A DNA stretch of 64,000 nt from contig NC_092363.1 in NCBI RefSeq assembly GCF_030848805.1, positions 8,650,422-8,714,421 of the forward strand, read 5' to 3'. This DNA comes from Temnothorax longispinosus (Eukaryota; Arthropoda; Insecta; Hymenoptera; Formicidae). Both the position numbers and the translations under genes were made by a program. Below are positions 27,775-39,646 of the stretch, piece after piece (position 1 is the first letter of the stretch; each line of letters begins with the position of its first letter). The notes under the pieces were generated by a model that saw only the letters and a list, made by a program, of their open reading frames with translations, made no database searches and had not been told where the DNA came from.

Positions 27775-30700
27775 CTACCGTCCACGGCGTCAATAATTTC
27801 TGCTCGAATGCCAAGTTCCTCGAAGAGCCTCTGCATCCTTTTACGTCTCTCCGGTCTCCTTAACAGATTTATCATGTAGATGTGATCCAGACCTAGGGTA
27901 TCCTTCTCTGGATACATCACGAATTCCTTCAAATCATCTGACAACGGCAAATAGTCGCTAAATGCTGTATAAAACGCAAATGTGCTACATCAATCAACAT
28001 CGTCAACGCGACAATATTGTATATCTGATTGGATATTATGTACACAAACGGAAAATACAAATAAAATGTGGTATTTATTACGAAAAATAAGATCGATTTC
28101 CATTTATTTATATTTTGTTCTGCTCGTTTATCATTTATTTATTTTATTTATTTATATTATGCTCTTGTCTCACAAAAGCAAACTTACACAACATTTCTAC
28201 CTTAGTATTAGTCAACCGTTGCATATCTTCTGCGATAGTCTCATCATTCTCTAAAGGCACCATGACAAAACCGTAGACGTCGTCATTACACACGAACAAT
28301 GGCACATCTACAACACAAACACAATATTCTGTATATGTTTAGAGTAAAATCCAGTAAGCAACTTGATAGCAGTCTGTTGGTAGATTGGTAACAGATTTAA
28401 TCAGACATGTCAGCAGATTGACATTAACTGCATCCGCATTCAGCTTATGTTCCGCCAGCAAAGTCTGCTGACATAATCAGACAGCAGATTAGCAGCAGAA
28501 ACCGCGCAGACAAAGCCTCCTGACAGGCAATGTGAGCAAATTGGTAGCAAAAACCGCACAGGGACCGTATTCTTGAGCCTGCCCTAATGATTTTCGTATG
28601 CAATTTTCTATTTGAAAAACATTGAATTTCGCATGCAAGTTTCATGAAAACGATTCGAGAATAGGGCTCCAGAGCCTAAACGGTTTCAGCAGGATCTGCT
28701 CGATTTCTGCCGCCAATCTGCTGTCTGATTATGTTAGCAGATTCTATTACACTGTACAACAAAAAATCACTTTTTTCGGGCACAAGAACGAACCTTGCGG
28801 CATTCGATAGTTTTTTAGACGCAGAAAATGATCCCGTTTGCCAAATTGCTCTATTACGTCACAATTTTGAGATATTTGCAGTTAAAATTGCAAAAATGAG
28901 CTATTTAAAGTGTATTTTGGCATATTATAACTACGATATGTGACGTATCGGAGAAGTTTAATCGCAATCAAAATTAAGTATGTTGTTAGAACTTTCAGCC
29001 CTTAAAAGGAATTTTTTGTGTCGCTTATGGTTAAAAAAATATTGATGATTAACGTAGAATCTATTGCGTCAAAGTTGCGACTTCTCCGATTGTGACGTGA
29101 TAGAGCAAAGTTATAGTTCTGTTGACGTTCTGCTGACATCATGTGATTATATCAGAACCGAGATCAAATCTGTAGTCTATCTGCCGACAGTAGTAGATAC
29201 TTGGCAAGATCTGCTTTCGACAGACTTGGCTGTTTGGGAAGCTTTACAAAAAATATTAATTTCGACAACAATTAGCAAACGAATGCAATAACAACGACTT
29301 TATGACATTTCGACTTTCGATTTGGGTCCTTATTATAAGTAATCTGATAATAAAAAAGTATTCTAACTCCCAACTTGAACATCTGGTGTTTATGAAAATT
29401 TTAACAGAAATAATCATAAGTTATGAAGATGTACAAAGTCGGTGGTGACGGGGACCGGTCTTGCTGATGTGTGTGACGACTGTAATCCGCTACTCTCGTT
29501 ATTAATTAATATGCAAAAAGATTATCAAATAATAAAAAATATCGCGGAGCAACGATCTGTGCGTGTTCATAACGAAGTTAGGAGATGTAAGCTTTTTACA
29601 GTCAAAATTAAATCTACTTTTTTCACAGAATTACAAGTTAAGTCAAAGTGCGAGGGCAGAAGTCAATAATTTGGTATTCATGCTTGAAAGAGGCCTTGAC
29701 CTTTTTTTCTTTTTTTTAATAACGGGTGAAATCCACACGGATACCTCCTCCCCCAGGGTGGGGAGGGCGGTTATGTGGGACTTTAATGACTTTAATGAAC
29801 AATGACCGCCGGCTAAAGCCTTCTGAAGGTTACTCAGGAGGGTGACAACATATGTCAAGGTCATTGAAATCTGAGAGGAGGCCCCTTTTATGCATAAATA
29901 CCAATAATTTTAAAGAATCGGCACTTGATCGGTACTAAAAAGGATAAAGAATTTTACTTTATATACCCCAAGGAGGCTTAAAGGGCGTTTTGAAGGGACG
30001 TACCCAACCCTAACCTCCAATTCATCCACTTCTTTACTGTTTCCTCCTTTGGACCAACGGTTTAATGTCTCTTCCGAAAGACGGAGCCCAGTTTTCTCCG
30101 CATCTTGCACGGAAGGGCGCGGTTTTTTTTTTCGGAAAAAAACTTTTCCATGATTCATGGCTCTAGTGGACTCGAACCTGGTTCCTCAGATTACGAGCCT
30201 GGCGCTCTACCATCTATAGACCATACACCGCCGCCCTACTTGATCGGTACTAATCTCACGCTATTATTCGTAATTCATAATTTTAAATGTGACAACTTAT
30301 ACAGGCTTTTTTACTTAAAGTCCTTACCTGATTTATTTGCTCCTATGGCAAAAGTTATGATATCATCCACCGGTCCGTCGTAACCGGTCAGTTTTTCAGC
30401 CTTATAAGTAAGACGATCGGAGTAACGTCTTCTCAGATCTATAAAAACTGCGCTGTGGATCATGGGCACATCGTGACATCCAATTTTCTCGCGAAATAGA
30501 ATCGGCTCGTAGAGCTCCGTCCGCAAGTAATAATGCTCCGCCGTCATTCCGGCCCAAAAATTGCTGTACATGCCGTCCGATCTTAGTAAAGGCGCAACGA
30601 CGGTATGTCTCTTATGTACCAAATTGCGAATGGTGCTCGGATTCGTCAAAAAAACATCGGCATCCAGCATCTGCAAGAAATTCTCTTTTCTAAGTAATCT

Positions 30701-33700
30701 TTAAACGTCCGTAGATTTATGGGCGATTCGCAAAAATAACGTACGGAAGAACGTACGGTTTTGTCGAAATATCTAAACAGTACCGGCGAAAAATTTGGAC
30801 GCACCGGGAGTAAATGCAAAAAGTTGAGATTAACTGACAAAATAAATGATTATAACATTGCTTTAAACAAGTTTCTAAGTTGAGAAAAAATAGGAGAAAC
30901 TCAAAAATCTTCGCAATATGATATAGTTCCCTTAAGGGGCACAAATAGTGTGACACTTTTGAAAAATCGATTTTTTTTTTTTTGCATTTTTCGATAGTCT
31001 ATAGCTTCAAGAATAACATACTAAAATTTTAAGAGTGGATCTCAAATAGTTTTTGAACGGCAGCCTTCTAAAGAGTAGCTGCTCGTCGGTCAGAAACGTG
31101 CATAAGCTTCGAAAGAGGGTCGATTAGCTCGAAGGAAAGCTTCAGCAACCCAGCAGGTACTTTCTTGAGGAAGAGGAAGGTGAATTATATGGGCCTGGAA
31201 TAGCAGATTAGCTGTAAGTATGATATTTCTCAATCAAACAATGAAATCAATATTTTTATCTAAACGCGTTTTTCTCAAAACGACATTTTTCAAGTTTGCT
31301 GCAGTTCTAACTCGAATACAAATCATCCGATCGACTTGAATTTTTTTGGAGCGTGTTTAGTATTTGTTTTTCTATACAATGACCTTCCAGTTTTTTTATT
31401 GGATAAAAAATGTCAATTTGCCATGCAAAAAACCGCGAGATTTTTAAGCGTAATTTGAACTTTTTTTTCAAAACTCCGCCATTTTGTTGGATTTTAATTT
31501 TTTTTCATAATCCTAGGTCATTGTACGGGAAATACCTTCTAGTTTAACGGACATTTTTTTTTTTTATTTCAGGCACTCTGAAGGCCGCAATCACTGCAGC
31601 AGTGGGAGAACGTTTTTTTTTGGAGACTCGGGAGATGACACATAAGTCGCTGAAAATTGATTATTTTCATACAAAAAAATTACTGCACATAGATCATTTA
31701 TACACAAATATATTCTCAAAATTTCAAAACATTTGATGCAATACTTTTCTTTTAATAAATTCCCGAAAATCACCTTTTTTTTGGGCAGTCACACTAGTTG
31801 TGCCCCTTAACCATCAAATTTGAGTTCCATTGATTGAATTATTACGGAATAAACTAGACTGACGCATAAAAGAGTTAATAAAAAAAAGAAGTTTCTCTAC
31901 AGAAGGCCCTACAAACGGTTTGGAAGGATATTTCAGGTGAAACACTCTTGAAACTTCTTAATAGAATGACAAAAATTTGCACAGCTATGGAAGCTAGATA
32001 GCCTCCAGGAAAGCTCGTAGAGGCTATATATATACGGGAAAAGAGTTTTATAATATACAACAATTTACAATAAAACCGCGAATTTTTCCCACAAAAAAGA
32101 GCATTTACTAGATACACTCAACTTTGGCGCTCTCTATCTCTAGTGTTTTTTGAGCCACCGCAAAAAAATATATACGAAAATTGTAGAGAATTGAATCCTC
32201 TACAAGTTTTATTGGAACATTTTTTTTATCAAACTAACAGGGGACGATATGAGTGTCAATAAAATTGTTCAACCCCTAATTGACGGCACTTTTTTGGTCT
32301 TAACTTTTTTTCCTTGACAATTTTTTTCGAACAAAAGTTGTAGCAAATATTTTTCCCTACAAAACTAAAAAAAAAGAACAAAATGCGACCAATAGAAGCC
32401 GAGATATTCAAACTTTAAATATTCACCCCTATTTTCAAGATGGCCGCCGACGCACAGGGAAATTTTGTTGGAACTTTGTGAATTTGGGCATCTCCTATGA
32501 CCCTCTACTCACCCTCAAAAAATTGGCTTGTCAATCCGTTTTGCCATTTTCAAACCTAATTTTACTGGCCTATTAGTTAGTTTACCAATAGGTTGGAACA
32601 ACCGGCCTTGAATGAATAAGTATTATGTCGACTTATGCCACTAAATGCATCCACTAGTCTCGCTTGTCTGTATCGTCACCTGAATAAATTTATTCAAGCT
32701 TAAGCTTAATCAAGAGACAGTTTTCTATCCTTCTCGATACTTTAAGATATCACGGTGAGTCTCGCTCGTAACTAATATTCAAACAATTTCGTAAAAGTAT
32801 AAAATTGTGAATTAAAATATATTTTAAATTATTTAGAATTTAGATAAATTTTCAGCTTTTAGATTTTAAACTATTTAAATACATTTATTTTAAATTGTTT
32901 AAATAAATTTGTAACTGTGATTTGTGTAGGAGAAATCTTGAATTTACAGTCAAAAATAAAATAACTAACGCTAACAAAAAAGAATATATAAGATATAAGC
33001 AGATGTAAGTACAATACATAAAAAGGAAAAGCAACGGGAAAAACAACAAGAATCCCTAACTTTCATGTATACTTTACCGCGCGTATTATAGTATGTGTCA
33101 AACGCGCGCGTAACTTATAATAGGGTTTTCATGCGGACGTTAAATTGATAGTACGTTGTATTAGTAGCACAAATGTGACAACTCAGTTTTAATTATAAGC
33201 GCACATATATAAATTCTTGGAATATGAAGTCTGTTTCCTATTGCTGAACTGGTTGCACTAGTTCTCCACATTGAAAGAAAAAAGATAAACTCTGAACTAG
33301 TGCAGCCTGTTCAGCAACAGAAAACAGACCCATTGATTCCCAAAATCCAAAATAAAGGGAGCTTTCCAGCAAGCGACACAAGTCGACACAAGCATCATTC
33401 TATCTTTCTTTTTTGGTAATGATCGAGTAACAAAGATAAAATAATACTTGTGTCGCTTGCTGGAAAGCTCCCATAGATTATCATCCGCCTCGTAACTTCT
33501 TCATCCACAACCTTCAAATTTTCCAATCAATCTCATATAAAACCGAGGAAAATATATAAGATGAAAGTCGGGATGAAACTCGTGACTCGAGACCCCGGAC
33601 TCGTCGATATTACGAGTCGACTGGTATGCATGGTTCCACATGGAGCCATGCATCACCCTAAGGCTGCGTTCGGAAACGCTACCCTGAAGGAAGACTCGGG

Positions 33701-36700
33701 TGAATAGTGGTGGGGGCAGGGTGCACCCCGGGTGTAAGTAGTTTCCGAAAGGCAAATAAGTAATAAGACATGGCGGATGAAAGGCAATCCCGAGAAGATA
33801 TTATTGTATCCTGCGCCATGACTACTGGACAAGAATCGATAAGTCCCGGTCTACAATAGGTGTTCTAAGCCCTAAGCCTTAAGAAATTGTTCAATCATAG
33901 TTGAATTTGAGGAGAATAATTGACTGTGATTGGTCAATTCTTAGGGCTTAGGGTTTAAAACACCTATTGTAGACTGGGACTAATTAGGATAGCTTTAAGC
34001 TCCTTGCACAATGCCAGGCAACAGGCAATAGGAACAGGAAATAACCAAAAAATCGTTAATTACAACCTAAAAAATTCGAATGCTATGATTGGTTGGCAAC
34101 AGGCAATAGGCACAGAATTTCTAACGTGACGGAAACTCTGTGTCTATTGCCTGTGTCACTGTTTATTCTGCATTTATACATGATTTCTGATTTCTATTCC
34201 TTGTTCCTATTGCCTGTTGCCTGGCATTGTGCAAGGGGCTTTAGATATATAGTTTATATCTAGATAGTAATGACACGTTACAGTATAATATCTACTTATG
34301 CTGTGGTAATGATGAACCATTGAGTGTTTCTACAGCTTCTACTTCCTTTTAGTAAAATTAGTGGTGCAATTACCAAATAACAATGAAATAATATATTTTT
34401 TTATTTAAAATTATCAGTTATTACTTTACAAAAGGAGTGTAAAATATATCGATCGCTTAAGCAACTGTTAAGATATACCTACATAAGATGAATTATTAAT
34501 TAATATGAATAATAGAAAAACATAATCGTAATAGCATCAAGATATTATTAAACGTAGATAAAATCTGATAATAAATTAGCGGTAGGCAATAGAATATAAT
34601 TAACCTTACTTAAATCCAACTAATCAGATTAGGTTAACAGTTCGACCAATTCAGCAAATCGCAACGCAAAAAAACTCGGTAAAACATTTTTTATATAAAA
34701 ACATATTTAAATATATATAATATAATCATACAATATTATATAAAATATGTCCATACTATGTTTTTTTCTCTTGCATAATCTCTGTTCGTATGTACAAGAA
34801 AAATAATATGGAAAAAGAATTAGAAAATAATTAAAAGAATAATTTTTGCATTGTTTTTTTATAACAAAAAATAAAGTCTGAGAAATTGTGAAAAATTTGC
34901 TCATATAATCATATATAATCATATTTTATATACAATTATTACATTTATATATGATTATATATGATTATAGGCAAATAAATAAACAATGCAAAAACAATAA
35001 AAAAACAATGCAAAAATTATCTTTTTAATTCTTTTCTAATTCTCTTTCTTTTTATTTTTCTTGTACATATGAACAGAGATTATACAGAGATTATACATAA
35101 AAAAACATACATGGACATATGTGGACATATTTTATATAATATTTTACATAATATATCATATAATTATACATATTTAAATGTTTTGATATAAAAAATTGTT
35201 TACCGGGAATAGATAATGGAGCTACGAATTCAAGTATTTAACGCACAATACGCGATATTCGCCAGCCTCGCTTCGAAGAGAAAAGATACGTAATACCTGG
35301 TGTATTGTATACGAAGAGAGTATTGGACACAGAGATATACTAGAACCAACTGGAAATGTTTGGAATGGATTCCAATCGAAATTCAATTATTCCCTAGATT
35401 TCTATTGCTTTTTAGGGAAAACGAAATAATTTCAATTGGAATCCATTCGGAACAGTTCCATAGAAGAAGAAACTCCATTTCTTCAGTTTAAAAAATGCCG
35501 CCAAATGTAATAAGTTACCCGCATTCACACTGAAATTACAGGGTGGAAAATTTTCCTCCTGAGGTGCACCCGGGTGAAGTTTCCGAACGACTTCATCTCT
35601 GTCACACTGGTACAACCCGAACGTTTCCGAACAGCGTGAGCCTCGGCGGGTGCACCCGGGTGAAGTTTCCGAACACAGCTCTACCAGCGCTATCACGTGA
35701 CCAACAGACCAACAGATAGCTGACAAGTAATCGCCGCGCACGCCGCTACGATGAAAACCTTGTAGGTAAAAAACAAAATGGCGGGAAACGCTGACTACCG
35801 CGTATCTTACACTATTAATATTTCAACCTCCTAGCTACTATGCGCCACTTTCGTGGTTTTTCGCTAATTTTACCGATTCTTTAGAACAAAACGCCACTTT
35901 TTTGTTCCTCGATACCTTTGTCGTTATCAAGAGAGAATGTCTTCAATTGTTTTGATCTGCAATATGATTTATCAAAGAAATGTTCGCGTTTCTTTTTTTT
36001 AGTCTCATTCCACGACCGAGCGTACAGCGTACATACATTCCGCATTCAATTCATTGTCAGCCGTAGTCAAAGGATTAAATTCGCTTCAGAAATTGCTCGC
36101 GAATCGGTGATGCAAATGGTTTATTTCCGAACAAATTTTTATTTTTTTTTAATTATGTGAACTATTCTAAATTCCCGCCAAGAATTATTTCAAGTGCAAA
36201 GTCGATCAATCTCAGATCAACTTATCGATATGTCTGTTATGTTACTAAATAAATTCTGATTAACTTAATCAGTAATTAATGTATCAATACCTGTATTATT
36301 TTGTTAATAGGGGTATTCAAATAAGTTAGAGTTTAACGGTTTGACAGGTTATGTCGGGTTAAAGTCGAGTAAAAAGTTAATTTTTACACTTTTAACCCAA
36401 AGATTAATGTGATAGGTTAATGAGTCACTTATGTATTTTGCATAACCTTAAAGAGTAACGCGCCCAAAGTTAATTAATTAACTTTTTACTCGACTTTAAC
36501 CCGACATAACCTGTCAAACCGTTAAACTTTAACTTATTTGAATACCCCTAATATATCCATACAATTATTAATTTTTTCTTTAACATATGGAAAAAGAAGA
36601 TTGGGTACAATTAATAGGCACAACGCATTGTATTAGTTAAAAACTCTGCTTTTAAGTTTGATCGTGAAGTTAATCATCAGTTATCGCTTTGAAGTTAACT

Positions 36701-37009
36701 CTGATTTTGCCAGTTGATCGATTAACTTAATTGGAGTTTGATCGAAGTCGTTCTAAGATAATAAAATAAAGTTAGCTCACCCAAATGAAATCCGCCCATA
36801 TTTTTCTCGCGTAATCGAGCGCCTGCTCACGCAGATCTATTACGTGTGCAAATCTGCGAGGCGACCAGTTGGCGATCGATTTCTCGTCCTCGAAACCCGT
36901 CGACGATGCATTTAAATCAACGTTCAGCGAATGATACATCTCGCTCCTCGTACTGATCCATTTATTCAGTATCTTAATCGAATTGTCGACATTGTTGTCG
37001 CTGCGTATC
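27775..37009 (-). CDS. Procollagen galactosyltransferase (GT25/COLGALT family), partial: four internal exons
   Basis: Minus-strand exons in reading order: 37009-36781, 30670-30328, 28307-28188, 27964-27775. Boundaries are GT-AG and phases connect (0, 1, 1, ending in phase 2). Exon 1 reads IRSDNNVDNSIKILNKW...WSPRRFAHVIDLREQAL. Exon 2 holds MLDADVFLTNPST (the DxD-type motif of the N-terminal glycosyltransferase domain), YSNFWAGMT, VPMIHSAVFIDLR and DDIITFA. Exon 3 has VPLFVCNDDVYGF. Exon 4 has DHIYMINLLRRPERRKRM and AVDGR, the start of the GT25 domain. Family members add galactose to hydroxylysine of collagen in the ER using UDP-galactose. The signal-peptide exons and the rest of the GT25 domain were not found. 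Introns contain a SINE, a TTAA element and many MITEs. The 6.1 kb intron 36781-30670 is the most repeat-rich. Confidence 0.88.
28340..28745. repeat. Imperfect inverted repeat in COLGALT intron
   Basis: Words such as AATCAGACAGCAGATT and its complement (AATCTGCTGTCTGATT) face each other around a smaller palindrome at about 28560-28670 (TATTCTTGAGCCTGCCCTA against AGAATAGGGCTCCAGAG). Looks like a MITE within a MITE. No ORF. Confidence 0.5.
28746..29922. other. COLGALT intron sequence with repeat fragments
   Basis: The TTTGCCAAATTGCTCTATTACGTC word at 28838-28861 is matched in complement near 29085-29107 (GACGTGATAGAGCAA), indicating another foldback of about 270 bp. At 29750-29880 a fragment related to the 6.16 kb MITE is present. 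No coding signal. Confidence 0.45.
29923..30253 (-). mobile_element. tRNA-derived SINE with perfect 16-bp target duplication (family 3)
   Basis: The direct repeat ACTTGATCGGTACTAA flanks the body at 29923-29938 and 30238-30253. On the minus strand the body starts with a tRNA-like head: TATGGTCTATAGATGGTAGAGCG (A box), CAGGCTCGTAATCTGAG (anticodon-arm-like) and GGTTCGAGTCC (B box). A central segment TTTCGGAAGAGACATTAAACCG follows, resembling conserved central domains of several metazoan SINEs, and the tail is AATTCTTTATCCTTTT. About 299 bp. It lies in a COLGALT intron, transcriptionally in the same direction as the gene. Confidence 0.85.
30936..31806. mobile_element. TTAA-flanked non-autonomous element (871 bp)
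   Basis: Left end GGGGCACAAATAGTGTGACA and right end GTCACACTAGTTGTGCCCC are complementary and bounded by TTAA at 30932-30935 and 31807-31810. The interior has poly-T runs and no transposase. The TTAA target suggests mobilisation by a piggyBac-type transposase. Confidence 0.75.
31811..33225. other. COLGALT intron sequence, unassigned repeat-like DNA
   Basis: Around 32110-32560 there are T-rich blocks and phrases such as CAAAAGTTGTAGCAAATATTTT and AAGATGGCCGCCGACGCA that look like part of an old dispersed repeat, but I cannot define ends. Nothing else recognised. Confidence 0.4.
33227..33332. mobile_element. Palindromic MITE
   Basis: GTCTGTTTCCTATTGCTGAA and its near complement ending AACAGAAAACAGAC. 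The arms include GCACTAGTTC/GAACTAGTGC. Confidence 0.65.
33359..33471. mobile_element. Palindromic MITE
   Basis: Ends GGGAGCTTTCCAGCAAGCGA and TCGCTTGCTGGAAAGCTCCC. The inner spacer is AT-rich. Confidence 0.7.
33662..33758. mobile_element. MITE-like element starting GGCTGCGTTC
   Basis: GGCTGCGTTCGGAAACGC at the left; TTTCCGAAAGGC at the right. Related G/C-rich phrases (GGTGCACCCGGGTGAAGTTT) occur twice at 35563-35588 and 35648-35673. A hybrid of related elements is possible. Confidence 0.45.
33845..33980. mobile_element. Palindromic MITE
   Basis: Ends AGTCCCGGTCTACAATAGGT and ACCTATTGTAGACTGGGACT. The inner arms TAAGCCCTAAG/CTTAGGGCTTA are close to matched. Confidence 0.75.
33993..34243. 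mobile_element. Palindromic MITE
   Basis: Ends AAGCTCCTTGCACAATGCCA and TGGCATTGTGCAAGGGGCTT. The CAACAGGCAATAGG word is repeated in both orientations. Confidence 0.75.
34680..35205. repeat. AT-rich foldback with TATATGATTA units at its centre
   Basis: The left arm (TTATATAAAAACATATTTAA, CTCTTGCATAATCTCTGTTC, AATTAGAAAATAATTAAAAG) is mirrored by the right arm (TTTTTAATTCTTTTCTAATT, GAACAGAGATTATAC). The centre (34895-34975) consists of ATATATGATTATATATGATT repeats, the same unit seen around 43.7 and 45.6 kb. Confidence 0.65.
35346..35464. mobile_element. Small palindromic MITE
   Basis: GGAATGGATTCCAATCGAAA faces TTTCAATTGGAATCCATTC, with a TTCCCTAGATTTCTATTGCTTTTTAGGGAA core. Confidence 0.6.
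36308..36552. mobile_element. MITE with roughly 75 bp terminal inverted repeats
   Basis: The left arm starts TAGGGGTATTCAAATAAGTT and continues through GGTTTGACAGGTTATGTCGG. The right arm is the near-perfect complement, ending AACTTATTTGAATACCCCTA. TA at both ends is compatible with a TA target. It lies just beyond the COLGALT exon 36781-37009. Confidence 0.8.
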
Positions 37010-37149
37010 CTGAAACGATTAAAATAAAATCTTCGAGTCTCAACTCGACTATTTCGCGAAAATCTTACGCAAAGCGTGTCCGTAAATAAATTACATTGAC
37101 AAGTGAAGATACGAAGGGCATAATAAATAATGTAACACATTTTTTTCTC

Positions 37150-37445
37150 ATTCAAGATTTGTTTTATTACAGTTTTACATACATATTTTCCTCATAATTC
37201 TTTTGCTACAAAAACCTATTTTTCAACATAGTCTCCATTCAATTCTATGTGGCTTTACGCAACCTAAATCTGAGAACCTGTATGCCCTTGCAGTACCACT
37301 CTGCTGATCTGCCTCTTAGCTACTTTCTTACTTCGGCTATGGCTTCCTTGTCATTGCCATATATCTTTCTGCGGATTGCATTTTTCAGAGAACCAAAAAG
37401 ATAAAAGTCAAAAGGTGCAAAATCCAGGTTGTAGGGTGGACTGCC
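37150..37445 (-). pseudogene. Mariner transposase C-terminal fragment
   Basis: The minus strand encodes PPYNLDFAPFDFYLFGSLKN, containing the last catalytic Asp of the mariner DDD signature (NLDFAPFDF for the usual SPDLAPSDY). It continues with a helical segment ending in a frame-shifted LNGDYVEK-like C terminus. Internal stops are present. No terminal repeats or N-terminal half are seen. Confidence 0.8.
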
Positions 37446-37565
37446 CTGATTTAAAAAATCGATAGGAAACGATAGAAAACAATTGCATCGTTTTTAATCG
37501 TAGTTATGAATCGGAAGTTAACAAAAGAAAAATCATTAAATAAGAGCAACACGCTTAGCTTTATG

Positions 37566-37724
37566 TAGGTGGGGGAGGTGCTCCGACGCAGGCGGAGCAT
37601 CTCTTCCGGATAAAAAAACTAACCCTAAGCCTATTTCTAAAAACTTAAAATTAAAATTTGGTCGAAATAGGCTTAGAGTTAGATTAGTTTTTTCATGCCT
37701 CTCCCCCCGCCTACATTTTCTTTA
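37566..37724. mobile_element. Short palindromic MITE with GC-rich ends
   Basis: GTAGGTGGGGGAGGTG at the left and CCTCTCCCCCCGCCTAC at the right. Inner arms AACCCTAAGCCTATTTC and its complement. The end motif also occurs at 12876. Confidence 0.65.
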
Positions 37725-38019
37725 TAATTTTCCTTTTTTTATAATTTTATTTTTATCATATCGCCTCACATTGCAGCTGCATTAATAGCGTTCACAACGC
37801 GTTATAGAATTTTCACATTTGCAGAACGCGTTATGAGCGTTTTTGAAAGGGCCATGACAAACTTCGCTTTGTGGCCAAAACGCGTTGTGAAATGTTTTTT
37901 TCGCTCACTGAGCGATTTCAATGTTTGGGCGTAACATATATATGTTTATATAAACTTATTTGTTTATTTTGACCTAGAAAATATTTCCCTAAAATAGTGC
38001 CGTGTAATTCTGAAACGCC

Positions 38020-38022
38020 CTG

Positions 38023-38085
<63 letters not shown>

Positions 38086-38102
38086 CACACACATATATAT
38101 AT
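38020..38102. repeat. (TA)n microsatellite, left flank of the 38 kb foldback
   Basis: TA run with ACATA and CACACA variants. The matching run at 39650-39704 lies on the other side of the foldback. Confidence 0.9.
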
Positions 38103-39004
38103 GTTACAGTCAAAGCCCGAAACGCAGGCATTCCTAGGATTGACTAGTCAATTTTGGGGAACGACCAAGCGTCTTAGTCAAAGCCCGAAATAAGTTTTGC
38201 GTTTCGGCTTTTGACTAGTCAATCCTAGGAATAACTAATACGGCTAGTCAAAGTTAGAAGCTAAAGAAAAATTACTTCGGACTTTGACTAGTCAATCCTA
38301 GGTGTGGCTTAATTCGGATTGTGTGACTGTTAACAAATAAAATCAAGATTTTTTTAACTAAATTAAGTTCTTATTGTTATTAATGCCCCGCGACGCGAGA
38401 TATTAAACGTTAAAGTTGACAGGTATCAGGTTATGATTCCTGTTATACCAACGAGCTGTAGCGACTACGGCGACTACTGGCGACTACGAACATGCCCTGT
38501 GGCCACATGCGCATGCTCAGTGGCCGCACGCGCATGCAAAACTGCGTCAATTTTAAATGAATCAATCGTGCAGAATAACCAAGCATCTCGATTCAAGCAG
38601 TTAGGTCTCACGCTGGGAGTTTCATTAGTTTAATTATGCGTGGGAAGCACACACACACACACACACACACACAACGGGGGGGGTGCGAGGGGGGGCCTTC
38701 GGCCCCCCCCTCCCCCGCACCCACCCCCGGTAGGCTGCGTGGACCTCGCTTTACAACATAAAGTACATGCTAAGTTGTAAAGCGAAATTATAAAGCACAT
38801 GCATGGAGGGGTGCAAGGGGGCTTACATGCGTGAGCGCACGTGAACAGAAAGGCTTTTCTCCCCTGCACCCTCCCCCATGCATGTACTTTATAATTTCGT
38901 TTTACAACTTAGCATGTACTTTATGTTGTAAAGCGAGGTCCACGCTGCCTACCGACGGGGTGGGTGCGGGGGAGGGGGGACCGAAGGCCCCCCCTCGCAC
39001 TCCC

Positions 39005-39037
<33 letters not shown>

Positions 39038-39646
39038 TCCCACGCATAATTAAACTAATGAAACTCCCAGCGTGAGACCTAACTGCTTGAATCGAGATGC
39101 TTGGGTTATTCTGCACGATTGATTCATTTAAAATTTGCGCAGTTTTGCATGCGCGTGCGGCCACTGAACATGCGTATGTGGCCACAGGGCATGTTCGTAG
39201 TCGCCAGTAGTCGCTACAGCTCGTCAGTATGACAGGAATCATAACCTGATTCCTGTTAACTTTAACGTTTAATATCTCGCGTCGCGGGGCATTAATAACA
39301 ATAAGAACTTAATTTAGTAAAAAAAAAACTTGATTTTATTTGTTAACAGTCACACAGTCCAAATTAAGCCACACCTAGGATTGACTGGTCAAAGTCCGAA
39401 GTGATTTTTCTTTAGTTTCTAACTTATTTGACCAGCCGTATTAGTTATTTCTAGGATTGACTAGTCAAATGCCGAAGTGATTTTTCTTTAGTTTCTAACT
39501 TTAACCAGCCGTATTAGTTATTCCTAGGATTGACTAGTTAAAAGCCGAAACGCAAAACTTATTTCGGGCTTTGACCAAGACGCTTGGTCGTTCCCCAGGA
39601 TTGACTAGTCAATCCTAGGAATGCCTGCGTTTCGGGCTTTGACTAT

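Noticed and set aside
30165..30237. tRNA gene on the minus strand
   Set aside because: The tRNA-like head continues into a SINE body and is flanked by a 16-bp target duplication; arms do not form a proper cloverleaf.
38433..39242. ORFs of 66-97 codons on both strands in the 38 kb foldback
   Set aside because: They are the same sequence read on the two mirrored arms and contain microsatellite and GC hairpin stretches.
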